This document shows, in pieces, positions 1 through 8,510 of a DNA stretch of 64,000 nucleotides (position 1 is the first letter of the stretch; each line of letters opens with the position of its first letter). The notes beneath the pieces are model-generated. The model saw only the letters and a program-made list of their open reading frames with translations. It did no database searches and was not told where the DNA came from. The position numbers were made by a program, and so were the translations under genes. Source of the stretch: Salinibacterium sp. NK8237 (GTDB lineage: Bacteria > Actinomycetota > Actinomycetes > Actinomycetales > Microbacteriaceae); contig NZ_JADYWE010000003.1 of assembly GCF_015864955.1 (NCBI RefSeq), forward strand, positions 124,001 to 188,000. Direction: 5' to 3'.

Positions 1-2
1 AT

Positions 3-551
3 GTCACGAATCAGACCATTGATGCGCGGGCCCGGGCTGGGCTCGGCAGAACCTTTCAAACATCCAGCCTCTTCCCGGCGCTCAGTGCGCTGGAGAACGT
101 GCGCCTCGCCGCTCAAGTGAAGCTGGGCGGTGCCACCTCGGTACTGCGCTTTCCGCGGTCGCACGACAAAGCGACCACGATTGCTCGAGCTCGCCTCGAC
201 GAGGTCGGGCTCAGCCACCACGCCGCAACGGAGGCGGGGGTGCTGTCGCACGGTGACAAGCGCAAGCTCGAAATCGCCATGTTGTTGGCTACCGATCCCA
301 GCGTCATCCTGCTCGACGAGCCGATGGCCGGTGTCGCTTCTGGCGACGTTGCCGGGCTCACCGAAGTTATTCGCCAGGTTCACCAGTCGGGTCGCACCGT
401 GCTGATGGTCGAACATCACATGGATGTCGTTCTCGGCCTTGTCGACCGGGTCGCCGTTATGCACCATGGCAGTGTGCTCGCGTGTGACACCCCGGATGCC
501 GTCATGGCAGACGAAGCGGTGCAGAAGGCCTATTTGGGGGCGCCACTATGA
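3..551 (+). CDS. livG: LivG-type ABC transporter ATP-binding protein (5' end missing)
   Basis: ATP-hydrolysing subunit of a branched-chain amino acid type (LIV/HAAT) ABC importer, acting at the inner face of the membrane. The reading frame is open from the window edge; GLGRTFQTSSLFP (Q-loop region) is read upstream of the first possible internal start, so the gene begins before the window. Visible motifs are an ABC signature variant LSHGDKRKLEIA, Walker B VILLDEP and the switch histidine in MVEHHMD. The C-terminus has the long tail typical of LivG. Its stop overlaps the livF start by 4 nt (ATGA). The Walker A motif lies outside the window. The matching substrate-binding protein is not present and may lie upstream. 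Confidence 0.9.
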   Translation, partial: VTNQTIDARARAGLGRTFQTSSLFPALSALENVRLAAQVKLGGATSVLRFPRSHDKATTIARARLDEVGLSHHAATEAGVLSHGDKRKLEIAMLLATDPSVILLDEPMAGVASGDVAGLTEVIRQVHQSGRTVLMVEHHMDVVLGLVDRVAVMHHGSVLACDTPDAVMADEAVQKAYLGAPL

Positions 552-1243
552 CCGAATCGATTCTGACGGTTGCTGGTTTGAACGCCAGCATCGAGGGTCA
601 GCAAGTTGTCGAGGATGTGAGCTTTGAGATGCTCCCCGTCGGCGTGACGGCGCTTCTCGGCCGCAATGGTGTTGGTAAGACGAGCACTCTGCGGGCCATC
701 ATGGGCCTCATCGAGCGCTCGGGTGAAGTGACGATTGCGGGGGAGCGCGTTGATCGCGAGCCGACTCACCGCATCGTGCAGCGGGGCGTTGGTTATGTTC
801 CCGAAGACCGCGAAGTTTTTTCCTCGCTCACCGTGAACGAGAATCTCCGTTTGGCTGAGCGTGATTCCACGCCGAACCGCCAACTCATTGAAGAACTTTT
901 TCCGGACCTCATTGCGCGGGCCGGTCAGCTTGCTGGCACCCTCTCGGGTGGCCAACAGCAGATGGTGTCACTGGCGCGAGCGCTCGTGAACGACAACAAG
1001 GTCCTCCTCGTTGACGAACCGACCAAGGGCCTCGCGCCGTTGATTGTGATGGATGTCGCGAAAGCACTCGAACGTGCCGCTCAAACCGTGCCGGTGCTCC
1101 TGGTCGAACAGAACTTGCAGGTCGTGCGGATGCTCGCCGAGAAGGCCATCGTGCTCGAAGGCGGTCGCGTGGTTTACGACGGCAGCGCCGAAGAACTCTT
1201 GGGCAACGAAGCCCTCACGAAAGAATTGTTGGGGGTCGCGTGA
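548..1243 (+). CDS. livF: LivF-type ABC transporter ATP-binding protein
   Basis: Second ATPase subunit of the same importer, 231 aa, normal length for LivF. Walker A is LLGRNGVGKTS, the signature LSGGQQQMVSLARAL, Walker B VLLVDEPTKGLAP, and the switch histidine position is replaced by Gln in LVEQNL, which is usual in LivF. It overlaps livG and livH by 4 nt at both ends, so translation is probably coupled. The transported substrate cannot be read from an ATPase; the operon context (3-hydroxybutyrate dehydrogenase, CoA-transferase, acyl-CoA ligase) suggests a short carboxylic or hydroxy acid rather than an amino acid, but that is inference. Confidence 0.93.
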   Translation: MTESILTVAGLNASIEGQQVVEDVSFEMLPVGVTALLGRNGVGKTSTLRAIMGLIERSGEVTIAGERVDREPTHRIVQRGVGYVPEDREVFSSLTVNENLRLAERDSTPNRQLIEELFPDLIARAGQLAGTLSGGQQQMVSLARALVNDNKVLLVDEPTKGLAPLIVMDVAKALERAAQTVPVLLVEQNLQVVRMLAEKAIVLEGGRVVYDGSAEELLGNEALTKELLGVA

Positions 1244-2115
1244 GCACCATAATTCTCCTGCTCATCACAGGACTGGGCCTCGGTGCGCTCTACTTCTTGG
1301 TCGCCTCCGGTCTCTCTCTGATTTACGGCCTTATGGGCGTGCTGAACTTTGCGCACGGCTCGTTCCTGACTCTCGGTGCCTTCGCCGGCTGGGAGCTCTC
1401 GAGACGGATGGGCGGCGAAAGCTGGGGCACCCTCATCGCCTCGATGCTGCTCGGAATGGTCGTCGGTGCTGCTGTAGCGGCCGCGACCGAGTTTCTGCTC
1501 ATCCGGCGTCTCTACAACCGGCATATCGAGCAAGTGCTCGTGACGGTCGGATTGGCGCTCGCGACGGTTGCACTGTTCGAGGGCATCTGGGGTACCGACC
1601 CGATCTACGTGACAGCACCTCCGTGGTTGTCGCAGACCACCGAGATCTTGGGGGCCCGCGTTCCCAACGACCGTTTCTTGATGATCGGTGCGGCAGTTCT
1701 GGTGCTGCTCGGAATCGTTGCCTTCTTGCGCTACACCCGCTTCGGCCTCATCATTCGGGCCGGCGTTGAAAACCGCTCCATGGTGACCGCGCTCGGTATC
1801 GATGTGCGCAAGGCCTTCACCGTCGTGTTCGCGATCGGTGGCGCTGCCGCCGGTTTGGGCGGCGTCCTCGCCTCGCACTACTTCGGCTACGTTTCGCCCC
1901 AGCTCGGCGGATCGCTACTGATCTTCGCGTTCATTGTCACCGTGATCGGTGGCCTGGGTTCACTCGCTGGCGCCGCTATCGCGTCGGTGGTGGTCGCCGT
2001 CCTGCAGCAGTTTGCGAACTATTTCTGGGGTGGAACAGGTGACCTCATGGTCGTTCTCCTGCTCGCCGTCGTCTTGTTGGTGCGCCCAACCGGAATCTTG
2101 GGGAAGAAAGCATGA
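1240..2115 (+). CDS. livH: LivH-type ABC transporter permease
   Basis: Integral membrane permease of the LivH/BPD_transp_2 family, 291 aa, with about eight hydrophobic segments. The N-terminal segment GLGLGALYFLVASGLSLIYG followed by GVLNFAHGS is the family hallmark; the later conserved cytoplasmic loop is seen at ENRSMVTALGIDVRKAF, followed by GLGGVLAS. GTG start overlapping the livF stop (GTGA). It should pair with LivM to form the translocation channel energised by LivG and LivF. Confidence 0.93.
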   Translation: MSTIILLLITGLGLGALYFLVASGLSLIYGLMGVLNFAHGSFLTLGAFAGWELSRRMGGESWGTLIASMLLGMVVGAAVAAATEFLLIRRLYNRHIEQVLVTVGLALATVALFEGIWGTDPIYVTAPPWLSQTTEILGARVPNDRFLMIGAAVLVLLGIVAFLRYTRFGLIIRAGVENRSMVTALGIDVRKAFTVVFAIGGAAAGLGGVLASHYFGYVSPQLGGSLLIFAFIVTVIGGLGSLAGAAIASVVVAVLQQFANYFWGGTGDLMVVLLLAVVLLVRPTGILGKKA

Positions 2116-3191
2116 AGTCGCTCGCACACCTGAGTCAGCGCACCTGGTGGATCGTCGGCGGCGTTCTCGTCGTCGTAGCCGCACTGCTGCCACTGCTCAA
2201 CCTCTCGATCCCCGGCGTGCTGCCGGGCGCCACCTACACGCCTGGCACGCTTCAACTGCTCGCGCTCGCTTTGCTCTTTGCGTCGCTGGCGCTCAGCTAC
2301 CACTTGCTCTTTGGCACGGCCGGGATGCTGTCCTTCGGCCACGCGCTGTACTTCGCTCTCGGGGCCTATGGTCTCGGCATAGTGCTGCAGCAGACCGAGC
2401 TGACGCTGATTCCTGCTCTCGGGCTGACGCTCGCGGTTGTCATTGCCGCCGCGTATCTCCTGGGCTCGCTGAGTCTGCGCGTCACGGGGATTTCTTTCGC
2501 GATGGTCACGCTCGCCTTCGCTCAAGCCGGCAACGTGCTCGTGCGACGCAACCCCGCCATCACGGGTGGTGAAGAAGGCCTGCGACTCGACACCGAGCAC
2601 ATCCCAGATTTCTTCATCGGAGTGATCAACACCCGCAACCTGTACTGGCTTTCACTCGCATTGCTCGTCGTTGTGTTCGTCGTTGTCGCGTGGTTCGAAA
2701 ACTCGCGTGCTGGCCACGCCGTGACGGCAACTCGGGAAAACGAGTTGCGCGTGCGGGTGCTCGGCCTCCGTCCCTTCGGCGTGAAGCTCATGGCGTTCGT
2801 TATCGCCTCCGTGCTGGCATCGCTCGTGGGAATGGTGCACTTGCTGCTGCAAAGCGGCACCACACCGCGGGCCACTTCGGCCGATTTCACGCTCACCATT
2901 CTTGTGATTGTGGTGCTCGGAGGTGTCGGCTCGCGCTGGGGCGCCATCGTCGGCGGCATCATCTACACGCTGCTCGACCAGCGGCTCACCGCGCTCGCAA
3001 GTTCGGATGCCATCGATGGACTTCCCGCGATTTTGCGCATTCCTCTCTCCGAACCGCTCTTTATCCTCGGCACCCTGTTTATCCTTGTGGTGTTGTTCCT
3101 TCCCGGAGGAATCGCCGGTGCGGTGAAGCGCCTCTCCACAGGCACCTCTGCCACACCGTCAGAGCGCAAGCTGCTTGAGGAGGCGGAATGA
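2112..3191 (+). CDS. livM: LivM-type ABC transporter permease
   Basis: Second membrane permease of the importer, 359 aa. LLFGTAGMLSFGHALYFALG near residues 74-93 is the LivM counterpart of the LivH motif, and the EAA-like loop TRENELRVRVLGLRPFGVK lies after the mid-protein helices. About ten hydrophobic segments. The ATG overlaps the livH stop, and its own stop overlaps the ligase ATG, continuing the unbroken chain of overlaps. Compared with LivH it carries the usual longer N-terminus. Confidence 0.93.
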   Translation: MKSLAHLSQRTWWIVGGVLVVVAALLPLLNLSIPGVLPGATYTPGTLQLLALALLFASLALSYHLLFGTAGMLSFGHALYFALGAYGLGIVLQQTELTLIPALGLTLAVVIAAAYLLGSLSLRVTGISFAMVTLAFAQAGNVLVRRNPAITGGEEGLRLDTEHIPDFFIGVINTRNLYWLSLALLVVVFVVVAWFENSRAGHAVTATRENELRVRVLGLRPFGVKLMAFVIASVLASLVGMVHLLLQSGTTPRATSADFTLTILVIVVLGGVGSRWGAIVGGIIYTLLDQRLTALASSDAIDGLPAILRIPLSEPLFILGTLFILVVLFLPGGIAGAVKRLSTGTSATPSERKLLEEAE

Positions 3192-4750
3192 CCCAGTCTG
3201 AAGGGCTACACACGCTAGGGCGGTGGACCGCCGACCGCGCACTCGCGACACCAGACAGAGTTGCTGTCGATGACCGCGGTGTCGTGCTGACCTACCGCCA
3301 ACTGGATGATCGGGCTACGGCGCTCGCCGAAGCCTTCCTCGATGGCGGCTATGGTGTTGGCGATCGCATCGCCACCATCACGGGCAATAGCTCGGACCAC
3401 GTCGTCGTGTTCTTCGCCTGCGCCAAGGCCGGACTCGTGCTCGTGCCGCTCTCGTGGCGTTTGTCGCCGAGGGAGATCGCCCAACAACTGGAACAGGCCG
3501 ACCCCGCACTGCTGCTCGTTGAGGACGAGTTCGCAACCTTGGCAACCCTCGCCACCGACCGCCTCATTGCACCGATCGCTCGCGGCATCCTTGGCACTCA
3601 CGGTATTGAACGCGACATTGTCGCCCCGCTCCAGCATGCGAGCGTCGACCCCGTGCGTCGTGCCGTGCGCGACGACGATCCTCTGCTGATCATCTTCACC
3701 TCGGGAACTCTCGAGCAGGCCAAGGGCGCGATCCTCACTCACGCCAATTGCTTCTGGACCAACCTTTCGCTCTCGCGCACGGCCGAGATCACGAGCGCCG
3801 ACACTGTGCTCGCGGTCATGCCGCAGTACCACGTCGGTGGTTGGAACATTCAGCCGCTGCTGGCCTGGTGGATGGGCGCGACCGTTGTGCTCGAGCGCAC
3901 GTTTGATCCGGCCCGAGTGCTGCAGCTCATCGCCGACCGCCGCATCACCACGATGATGGGCGTGCCCGCGAACTACTTGATCCTGTCGCAGCATCCGCGA
4001 TTCGCTTCAAGCGACCTCTCGAGCCTTGAACATGCCATTGTCGGGGGAGCGCCGATGCCCGAACCGCTCTTGCGCGTCTGGCACAGCCGCGGGGTCGCCC
4101 TCACTCAGGGTTACGGTCTTACCGAGGCAGCGCCGAACGTCTTGTGCCTGCCCGATGAAGAAGCGCGCACGCGCATCGGCTCGGCCGGCAAGCCCTACCC
4201 TCATGTGGATGTTGACATCGCCGACCCCGTGACGGGAGAACGCATCGAGGGCGCGGGCCAGGGCGAATTACTCGTGCACGGCCCCGGAGTCTTCAGCGGC
4301 TACTTTCGTGCCCCCGAAGCTACAGCGCTCGCGCTCCGCAACGGCTGGCTGGCAACCGGCGATCTCGTCAGTCGCGACGCGGAGGGCTACTACCGCGTGC
4401 TCGACCGCCTCAAAGACATCTTCATCACCGGGGGAGAATCTGTCGCCCCCGCCGAAATCGAAGGTGTGCTGTTCGGGCATCCGGCGATTGCCGACGTTGC
4501 CGTCGTTGGGGTGCCCGACGAGACGTGGGGCGAAGTCGCTATCGTCTGGGTGGTCGTGCGATCAGGAGCATCGACCGACGAGACCGACGTTCTCGAGTTT
4601 GCTCGGGCAAGTCTCGCCAAGTTCAAAGTGCCCAAACGAGTGATTTTCGTTGAACAGATTCCTCGATCATCCAGCGACAAAGTCCGTCGCCGAGTATTGC
4701 TAGAGCAATGGACCGAACAGCCAACACACCACGGACGGATCAGTTCATGA
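3188..4750 (+). CDS. AMP-dependent acyl-CoA synthetase (FadD-like)
   Basis: Adenylate-forming ligase, 520 aa: activates a carboxylic acid with ATP and joins it to CoA. Motifs: phosphate-binding loop IIFTSGTLEQAKGAI near residues 168-182, which departs from the usual TSGTTGxPKG; YGLTEAAP near 309; hinge VLDRLKDIFITGGESVAP; and the C-terminal lysine in SSSDKVRRR near 498. Subfamily resembles medium/long-chain acyl or cyclohexanecarboxylate-type ligases, so the substrate is not assignable. In this operon it probably activates the imported acid or a product of one of the hydrolases. Coupled by ATGA overlaps to livM and to the TetR gene. Confidence 0.88.
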   Translation: MTQSEGLHTLGRWTADRALATPDRVAVDDRGVVLTYRQLDDRATALAEAFLDGGYGVGDRIATITGNSSDHVVVFFACAKAGLVLVPLSWRLSPREIAQQLEQADPALLLVEDEFATLATLATDRLIAPIARGILGTHGIERDIVAPLQHASVDPVRRAVRDDDPLLIIFTSGTLEQAKGAILTHANCFWTNLSLSRTAEITSADTVLAVMPQYHVGGWNIQPLLAWWMGATVVLERTFDPARVLQLIADRRITTMMGVPANYLILSQHPRFASSDLSSLEHAIVGGAPMPEPLLRVWHSRGVALTQGYGLTEAAPNVLCLPDEEARTRIGSAGKPYPHVDVDIADPVTGERIEGAGQGELLVHGPGVFSGYFRAPEATALALRNGWLATGDLVSRDAEGYYRVLDRLKDIFITGGESVAPAEIEGVLFGHPAIADVAVVGVPDETWGEVAIVWVVVRSGASTDETDVLEFARASLAKFKVPKRVIFVEQIPRSSSDKVRRRVLLEQWTEQPTHHGRISS

Positions 4751-5403
4751 GCACACCCCTTACCGCTCGCGGCACTCGCACTAAGACGAAGTTGATCGAG
4801 GCTGCCGAAACAATCTTTGCCCGCTATGGCTACACGGATGCCTCGGTCGTGCGCATCACAGAAGAGGCCGGCGTTGGCCAAGGCACGTTCTATCTCTACT
4901 TCGCAAGCAAGCTCGAAATCTTCGAAGAGCTCGTTGAGGATCTCAACCGCCGCGTTCGTCGTGCCATGAGCGAAGCGTCGGGGGCGGCATCCAACCGCAT
5001 CGAATCAGAGCGTGCTGGGTTCAGGGCTTTCTTCGAATTCACCGCCGAACATCCCGCCCTCTACCGCGTCGTGCGCGAGGCCGAGTTCGTGTCGCCCAAG
5101 TCGCTGCGTCTGCACTATTCCCGCATCGTCGACGGCTACATCGAGGGCCTCAAAGAAGCTCAACTGCTCGGCGAAATCGGAGACATCGACCCGACCGTCG
5201 CCGCGTGGGCCCTCATGGGAATCGGCGAAATGATCGGGATGCGCTGGGTGCTGTGGGGCGATTCGCCCGACGCCGGCCACGATGCTGACCCGACCGCGAG
5301 CGGTACCTCCCGCGTGCCCGATGAAGTTCTCGATCAGATGATTACGTTTATCCGCCGCGCTTTGGCCGTGCCAGAGCCGCGCACCGAAGGAGTCGAGAAA
5401 TGA
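4747..5403 (+). CDS. TetR-family transcriptional regulator
   Basis: Repressor-type protein of 218 aa with an N-terminal TetR helix-turn-helix: KLIEAAETIFARYGYTDASV, then RITEEAGVGQGTFYLYFASK. The C-terminal ligand-binding domain carries EFTAEHPALYRVVREAEF, seen in many TetR proteins linked to fatty or aromatic acid catabolism. I chose the ATG at 4747 because it overlaps the ligase stop as ATGA and matches the overlaps throughout the operon; an in-frame ATG at 4708 would add 13 residues without homology-like features. It is the probable regulator of the surrounding operon, sensing an acyl-CoA or free acid (inference). Confidence 0.9.
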   Translation: MSTPLTARGTRTKTKLIEAAETIFARYGYTDASVVRITEEAGVGQGTFYLYFASKLEIFEELVEDLNRRVRRAMSEASGAASNRIESERAGFRAFFEFTAEHPALYRVVREAEFVSPKSLRLHYSRIVDGYIEGLKEAQLLGEIGDIDPTVAAWALMGIGEMIGMRWVLWGDSPDAGHDADPTASGTSRVPDEVLDQMITFIRRALAVPEPRTEGVEK

Positions 5404-6146
5404 CCGATCTCACGGGCCGTCGAGCCCTCGTCACCGGCGGAGCGAGTGGAATTGGCGCCGCGTGCACCGAGTCACTTGCTCGCGCTGGAGCCCACGTCAT
5501 CGTGGCCGACCTCAATGGTGATGCCGCGAAGGCTCAAGCCGACCGCATTGGTGGTGAAGCGTGGCAGATTGACCTCACCGACACGGTGGCGCTCGCCGAT
5601 CTCACGCTCGACGTGGATGTCATCGTCAACAACGCGGGCATCCAACACGTGAGCCCCATCGAGAGCTTCGATCCGGCGATGTTCAGCCGCATCCTTGACC
5701 TCATGGTTAAGGCACCGTTCTTGCTCGTTCGGGCTGCTCTGCCGAAAATGTACGAGCGTGAGTTCGGCCGCATCATCAACATCAGCTCGGTACACGGGCT
5801 CCGTGCCTCGCCGTACAAGTCGGCGTATGTCACCGCGAAGCACGGACTAGAGGGCTTCTCGAAAGTCACAGCGCTCGAGGGCGGCGCCCACGGCGTCACA
5901 AGCAATTGCGTCAACCCTGGCTACGTGCGCACACCGCTCGTCGAAAAGCAGATTGCCGATCAGGCCAAGGTGCACGGCATCCCAGAATCTGAAGTCGTCG
6001 AGAAAGTCATGCTCACCGAGAGCGCGATCAAGCGACTGCTCGAACCGAGTGAGGTCGCCGACCTCGTGCTCTGGCTCGCGGGTGACACGGCCGGAATGGT
6101 CACAGGCGCCTCGTACACGATGGATGGCGGCTGGAGCGCACGATGA
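5400..6146 (+). CDS. bdhA: 3-hydroxybutyrate dehydrogenase (SDR)
   Basis: Short-chain dehydrogenase, 248 aa, NAD-dependent interconversion of (R)-3-hydroxybutyrate and acetoacetate in the cytosol. Cofactor motif TGGASGIG at residues 13-20, NNAG, catalytic Ser in NISSVHG and Tyr/Lys in YVTAK. The stretch SNCVNPGYVRTPLVEKQI is the diagnostic region of 3-hydroxybutyrate dehydrogenases among SDRs. The product acetoacetate is the natural substrate of the CoA-transferase encoded two genes downstream. Overlaps both neighbours by 4 nt. Confidence 0.88.
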   Translation: MTDLTGRRALVTGGASGIGAACTESLARAGAHVIVADLNGDAAKAQADRIGGEAWQIDLTDTVALADLTLDVDVIVNNAGIQHVSPIESFDPAMFSRILDLMVKAPFLLVRAALPKMYEREFGRIINISSVHGLRASPYKSAYVTAKHGLEGFSKVTALEGGAHGVTSNCVNPGYVRTPLVEKQIADQAKVHGIPESEVVEKVMLTESAIKRLLEPSEVADLVLWLAGDTAGMVTGASYTMDGGWSAR

Positions 6147-7051
6147 CCGAGCAACACACCACCATCACGTGCCTGGTCGACGGCGGTGAACTCACCGCGG
6201 CGATGTGGGAACCCGAGTCGGAACCTCGCGGCACTATCCTGCTCATCCACGGCATCACGGCATCGCATATGTCGTGGCCGCTTGTCGCGGCTTCGTTCCC
6301 CGACTACCGGGTAATCGCGCCCGATCTGCGCGGTCGCGGTGCGAGCCGAGACCTTCCCGCACCGTTCGGGATGCCGCAGCACGCGAAGGACATGAACGCG
6401 CTGTTGGCTGCAACCGGCACTGCGTCCGCGCTCGTCGTCGGGCATTCGATGGGTGCTTTCGTCGCGGCAACGTTGGCGGCGCAGTACCCGGAGCGTGTCT
6501 CGAGCCTTCTCTTGATCGATGGCGGTTTGCCGATTCCGGCACCCGAGGGCGTGTCAATGGAAGATCTGCCGCAGGTGATTTTGGGGCCGGCTGTTGATCG
6601 GCTGTCGATGACATTCGCCGACCGCGAGAGCTACCAAGAGTTTTGGCGAGTGCACCCGGCGTTTGCCGATAACTTCACTGAGGCCATCCGCGACTATGTC
6701 GATTACGACTTGGTGGGAACTGCCCCCGAGCTGCACCCGGCGAGCAACCTTGCTGCGGTCAGTTTCGATGCGCTGCAGTTGAGCGGCGACACCGACTATC
6801 TTGCCGGGCTTCAGGGGCTCACGATGCCCGTGCACTTCATCCGGGCGCCGCGGGGTCTTCTCAATCAGGTTCCGGCGTTGTATTCTCCGGAACAGTGCGA
6901 CCAATGGCGGTCGGAGCTTCCTCACGTGGAGTTTCACGAGGTGCCAGACGTCAATCACTACACGATTACTTTGACGCCACGTGGTGCAGACCGTGTCGCG
7001 GGCGTCATGACCGAATTATTAGCGAATCAACCGCGGGAGGTCCGAGCGTGA
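6143..7051 (+). CDS. Alpha/beta hydrolase
   Basis: 302 aa alpha/beta-fold hydrolase. Oxyanion-hole motif LLIHGITAS near residue 33, nucleophile elbow VVGHSMGAF with the serine near residue 106, and a C-terminal histidine in VPDVNHYTITL. Placed between 3-hydroxybutyrate dehydrogenase and the CoA-transferase, it may hydrolyse an ester, such as a hydroxybutyrate oligomer or lactone; the fold alone does not decide the substrate. No signal peptide, so cytoplasmic. ATGA overlaps upstream, GTGA overlap with the next gene. Confidence 0.83.
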   Translation: MTEQHTTITCLVDGGELTAAMWEPESEPRGTILLIHGITASHMSWPLVAASFPDYRVIAPDLRGRGASRDLPAPFGMPQHAKDMNALLAATGTASALVVGHSMGAFVAATLAAQYPERVSSLLLIDGGLPIPAPEGVSMEDLPQVILGPAVDRLSMTFADRESYQEFWRVHPAFADNFTEAIRDYVDYDLVGTAPELHPASNLAAVSFDALQLSGDTDYLAGLQGLTMPVHFIRAPRGLLNQVPALYSPEQCDQWRSELPHVEFHEVPDVNHYTITLTPRGADRVAGVMTELLANQPREVRA

Positions 7052-7824
7052 GCATCGATAAGACAGTGGGGTCAGCAGCCGAAGCGGTCGCTGATATTCC
7101 CAGCGGGGCATCTCTTGCCGTTGGCGGCTTCGGCCTCTGCGGTAATCCGATGGTGCTCATCCAAGCGCTGCTCGAGTCGGGGTCAGACGATCTCAGCATT
7201 GTCAGCAACAACTGTGGTGTGGACGATTGGGGGCTTGGCGTTCTGCTTGCTGCCCGCCGCATCCGCAAGATGACGTCGTCGTATGTGGGAGAAAACAAGG
7301 AGTTCGAGCGCCAGTTTTTGACCGGCGAGCTTGAAGTCGAGCTGACGCCTCAAGGTACTTTGGCCGAGAAGTTGCGTGCTGGTGGCTCGGGTATTGGTGC
7401 ATTTTTCACTCAGACGGGCGTGGGCACGCAGGTCGCCGAGGGCGGCCTACCGCGTCGGTACGACGGTTCGGGCGGCATTGCGATTGCCTCGCCCCAGAAA
7501 GAGGTTCGCTCATTCGAGGTCAACGGCACCGCCAAAGACTTCGTGCTCGAAGAGTCGATCACGACAGACTTTTCGCTCGTGCACGCTCTCAAGGGTGACC
7601 GTCACGGCAACCTCGTCTTCGCTAAGTCGGCGCGCAACTTCTCGCCGCTGGCCGCGATGGCTGGCCGCGTCTGCATCGCCCAGGTCGAAGAACTCGTGGA
7701 GCCCGGTGAGATCGAGCCGGATGCCGTTCACTTGCCCGGCGTGTATGTCACGCGGATCATCGAGGTTGGCCCCGATGTCGAGAAAAGGATCGAACGTCGC
7801 ACAGTGCAGAAGGTGGTCGCATAA
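7048..7824 (+). CDS. scoA: 3-oxoacid CoA-transferase subunit A
   Basis: 258 aa alpha subunit of a succinyl-CoA:3-ketoacid type CoA-transferase. The N-terminal [12 protein letters not shown] and the mid-protein [12 protein letters not shown] are family signatures. It forms an A2B2 enzyme with the next gene and moves CoA from succinyl-CoA onto acetoacetate. I chose GTG 7048 because it overlaps the hydrolase stop (GTGA) and has a purine-rich GGGAGG 7 nt upstream; an upstream in-frame ATG at 6895 would lie deep inside the hydrolase gene. Ends TAATG, sharing one base with scoB. Confidence 0.92.
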   Translation: MSIDKTVGSAAEAVADIPSGASLAVGGFGLCGNPMVLIQALLESGSDDLSIVSNNCGVDDWGLGVLLAARRIRKMTSSYVGENKEFERQFLTGELEVELTPQGTLAEKLRAGGSGIGAFFTQTGVGTQVAEGGLPRRYDGSGGIAIASPQKEVRSFEVNGTAKDFVLEESITTDFSLVHALKGDRHGNLVFAKSARNFSPLAAMAGRVCIAQVEELVEPGEIEPDAVHLPGVYVTRIIEVGPDVEKRIERRTVQKVVA

Positions 7825-8465
7825 TGGCTTTGACTCGCGAAGAAATGGCGGCGCGTGCCGCTCTCGAACTGGCTGATGGCTCCTATGTGAACCTCGGTAT
7901 CGGCCTTCCGACCCTGGTGCCGAATTACGTTCCCGAGGGCCGCACGGTTGTGCTGCAGTCGGAGAATGGCATCCTCGGCGTTGGGCCATACCCCACCGAA
8001 GGAAATGTCGATCCCGACCTCATCAACGCGGGAAAAGAGACGGTCACGACTCTCCCGGGCACCGCCTTCTTCGATTCCGCTATGAGCTTCGGAATGATCC
8101 GCGGCGGCAAGATCGATGCGGCCATTCTCGGCGCCATGCAGGTGTCGGTGGCCGGTGACCTCGCCAACTGGATGATCCCCGGCAAGATGGTCAAGGGTCC
8201 AGGCGGCGCCATGGACCTTGTGCACGGCGCGGCTCGCGTCATCGTTCTCATGGAGCATGTCGCCAAAGATGGCAGCCCCAAGATCGTGAACGAGTGCTCG
8301 CTACCGCTGACCGGCCGCGGTGTCGTTCACCGCATCATCACCGATCTCGCCGTGATTGATATCACCGATCGCGGGCTCGTGCTTCGTGAACTTGCCCCCG
8401 GCGTTGATGAAGCGACCGTTCGCGCAGCCACTGAACCCGAGCTCATTGTCGAGCTCACTTCCTAA
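7824..8465 (+). CDS. scoB: 3-oxoacid CoA-transferase subunit B
   Basis: 213 aa beta subunit carrying the catalytic glutamate in [12 protein letters not shown] (the family SENG motif). Also typical are [15 protein letters not shown] at the N-terminus and [15 protein letters not shown]. With ScoA it would convert acetoacetate to acetoacetyl-CoA, completing the pathway from 3-hydroxybutyrate. No thiolase gene is in the window, so final cleavage to acetyl-CoA must use a thiolase encoded elsewhere. Confidence 0.93.
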   Translation: MALTREEMAARAALELADGSYVNLGIGLPTLVPNYVPEGRTVVLQSENGILGVGPYPTEGNVDPDLINAGKETVTTLPGTAFFDSAMSFGMIRGGKIDAAILGAMQVSVAGDLANWMIPGKMVKGPGGAMDLVHGAARVIVLMEHVAKDGSPKIVNECSLPLTGRGVVHRIITDLAVIDITDRGLVLRELAPGVDEATVRAATEPELIVELTS

Positions 8466-8510
8466 CCAGTTTCGCCACCACCCGTAGTTCAACTCACCAA
8501 AGGACACACC

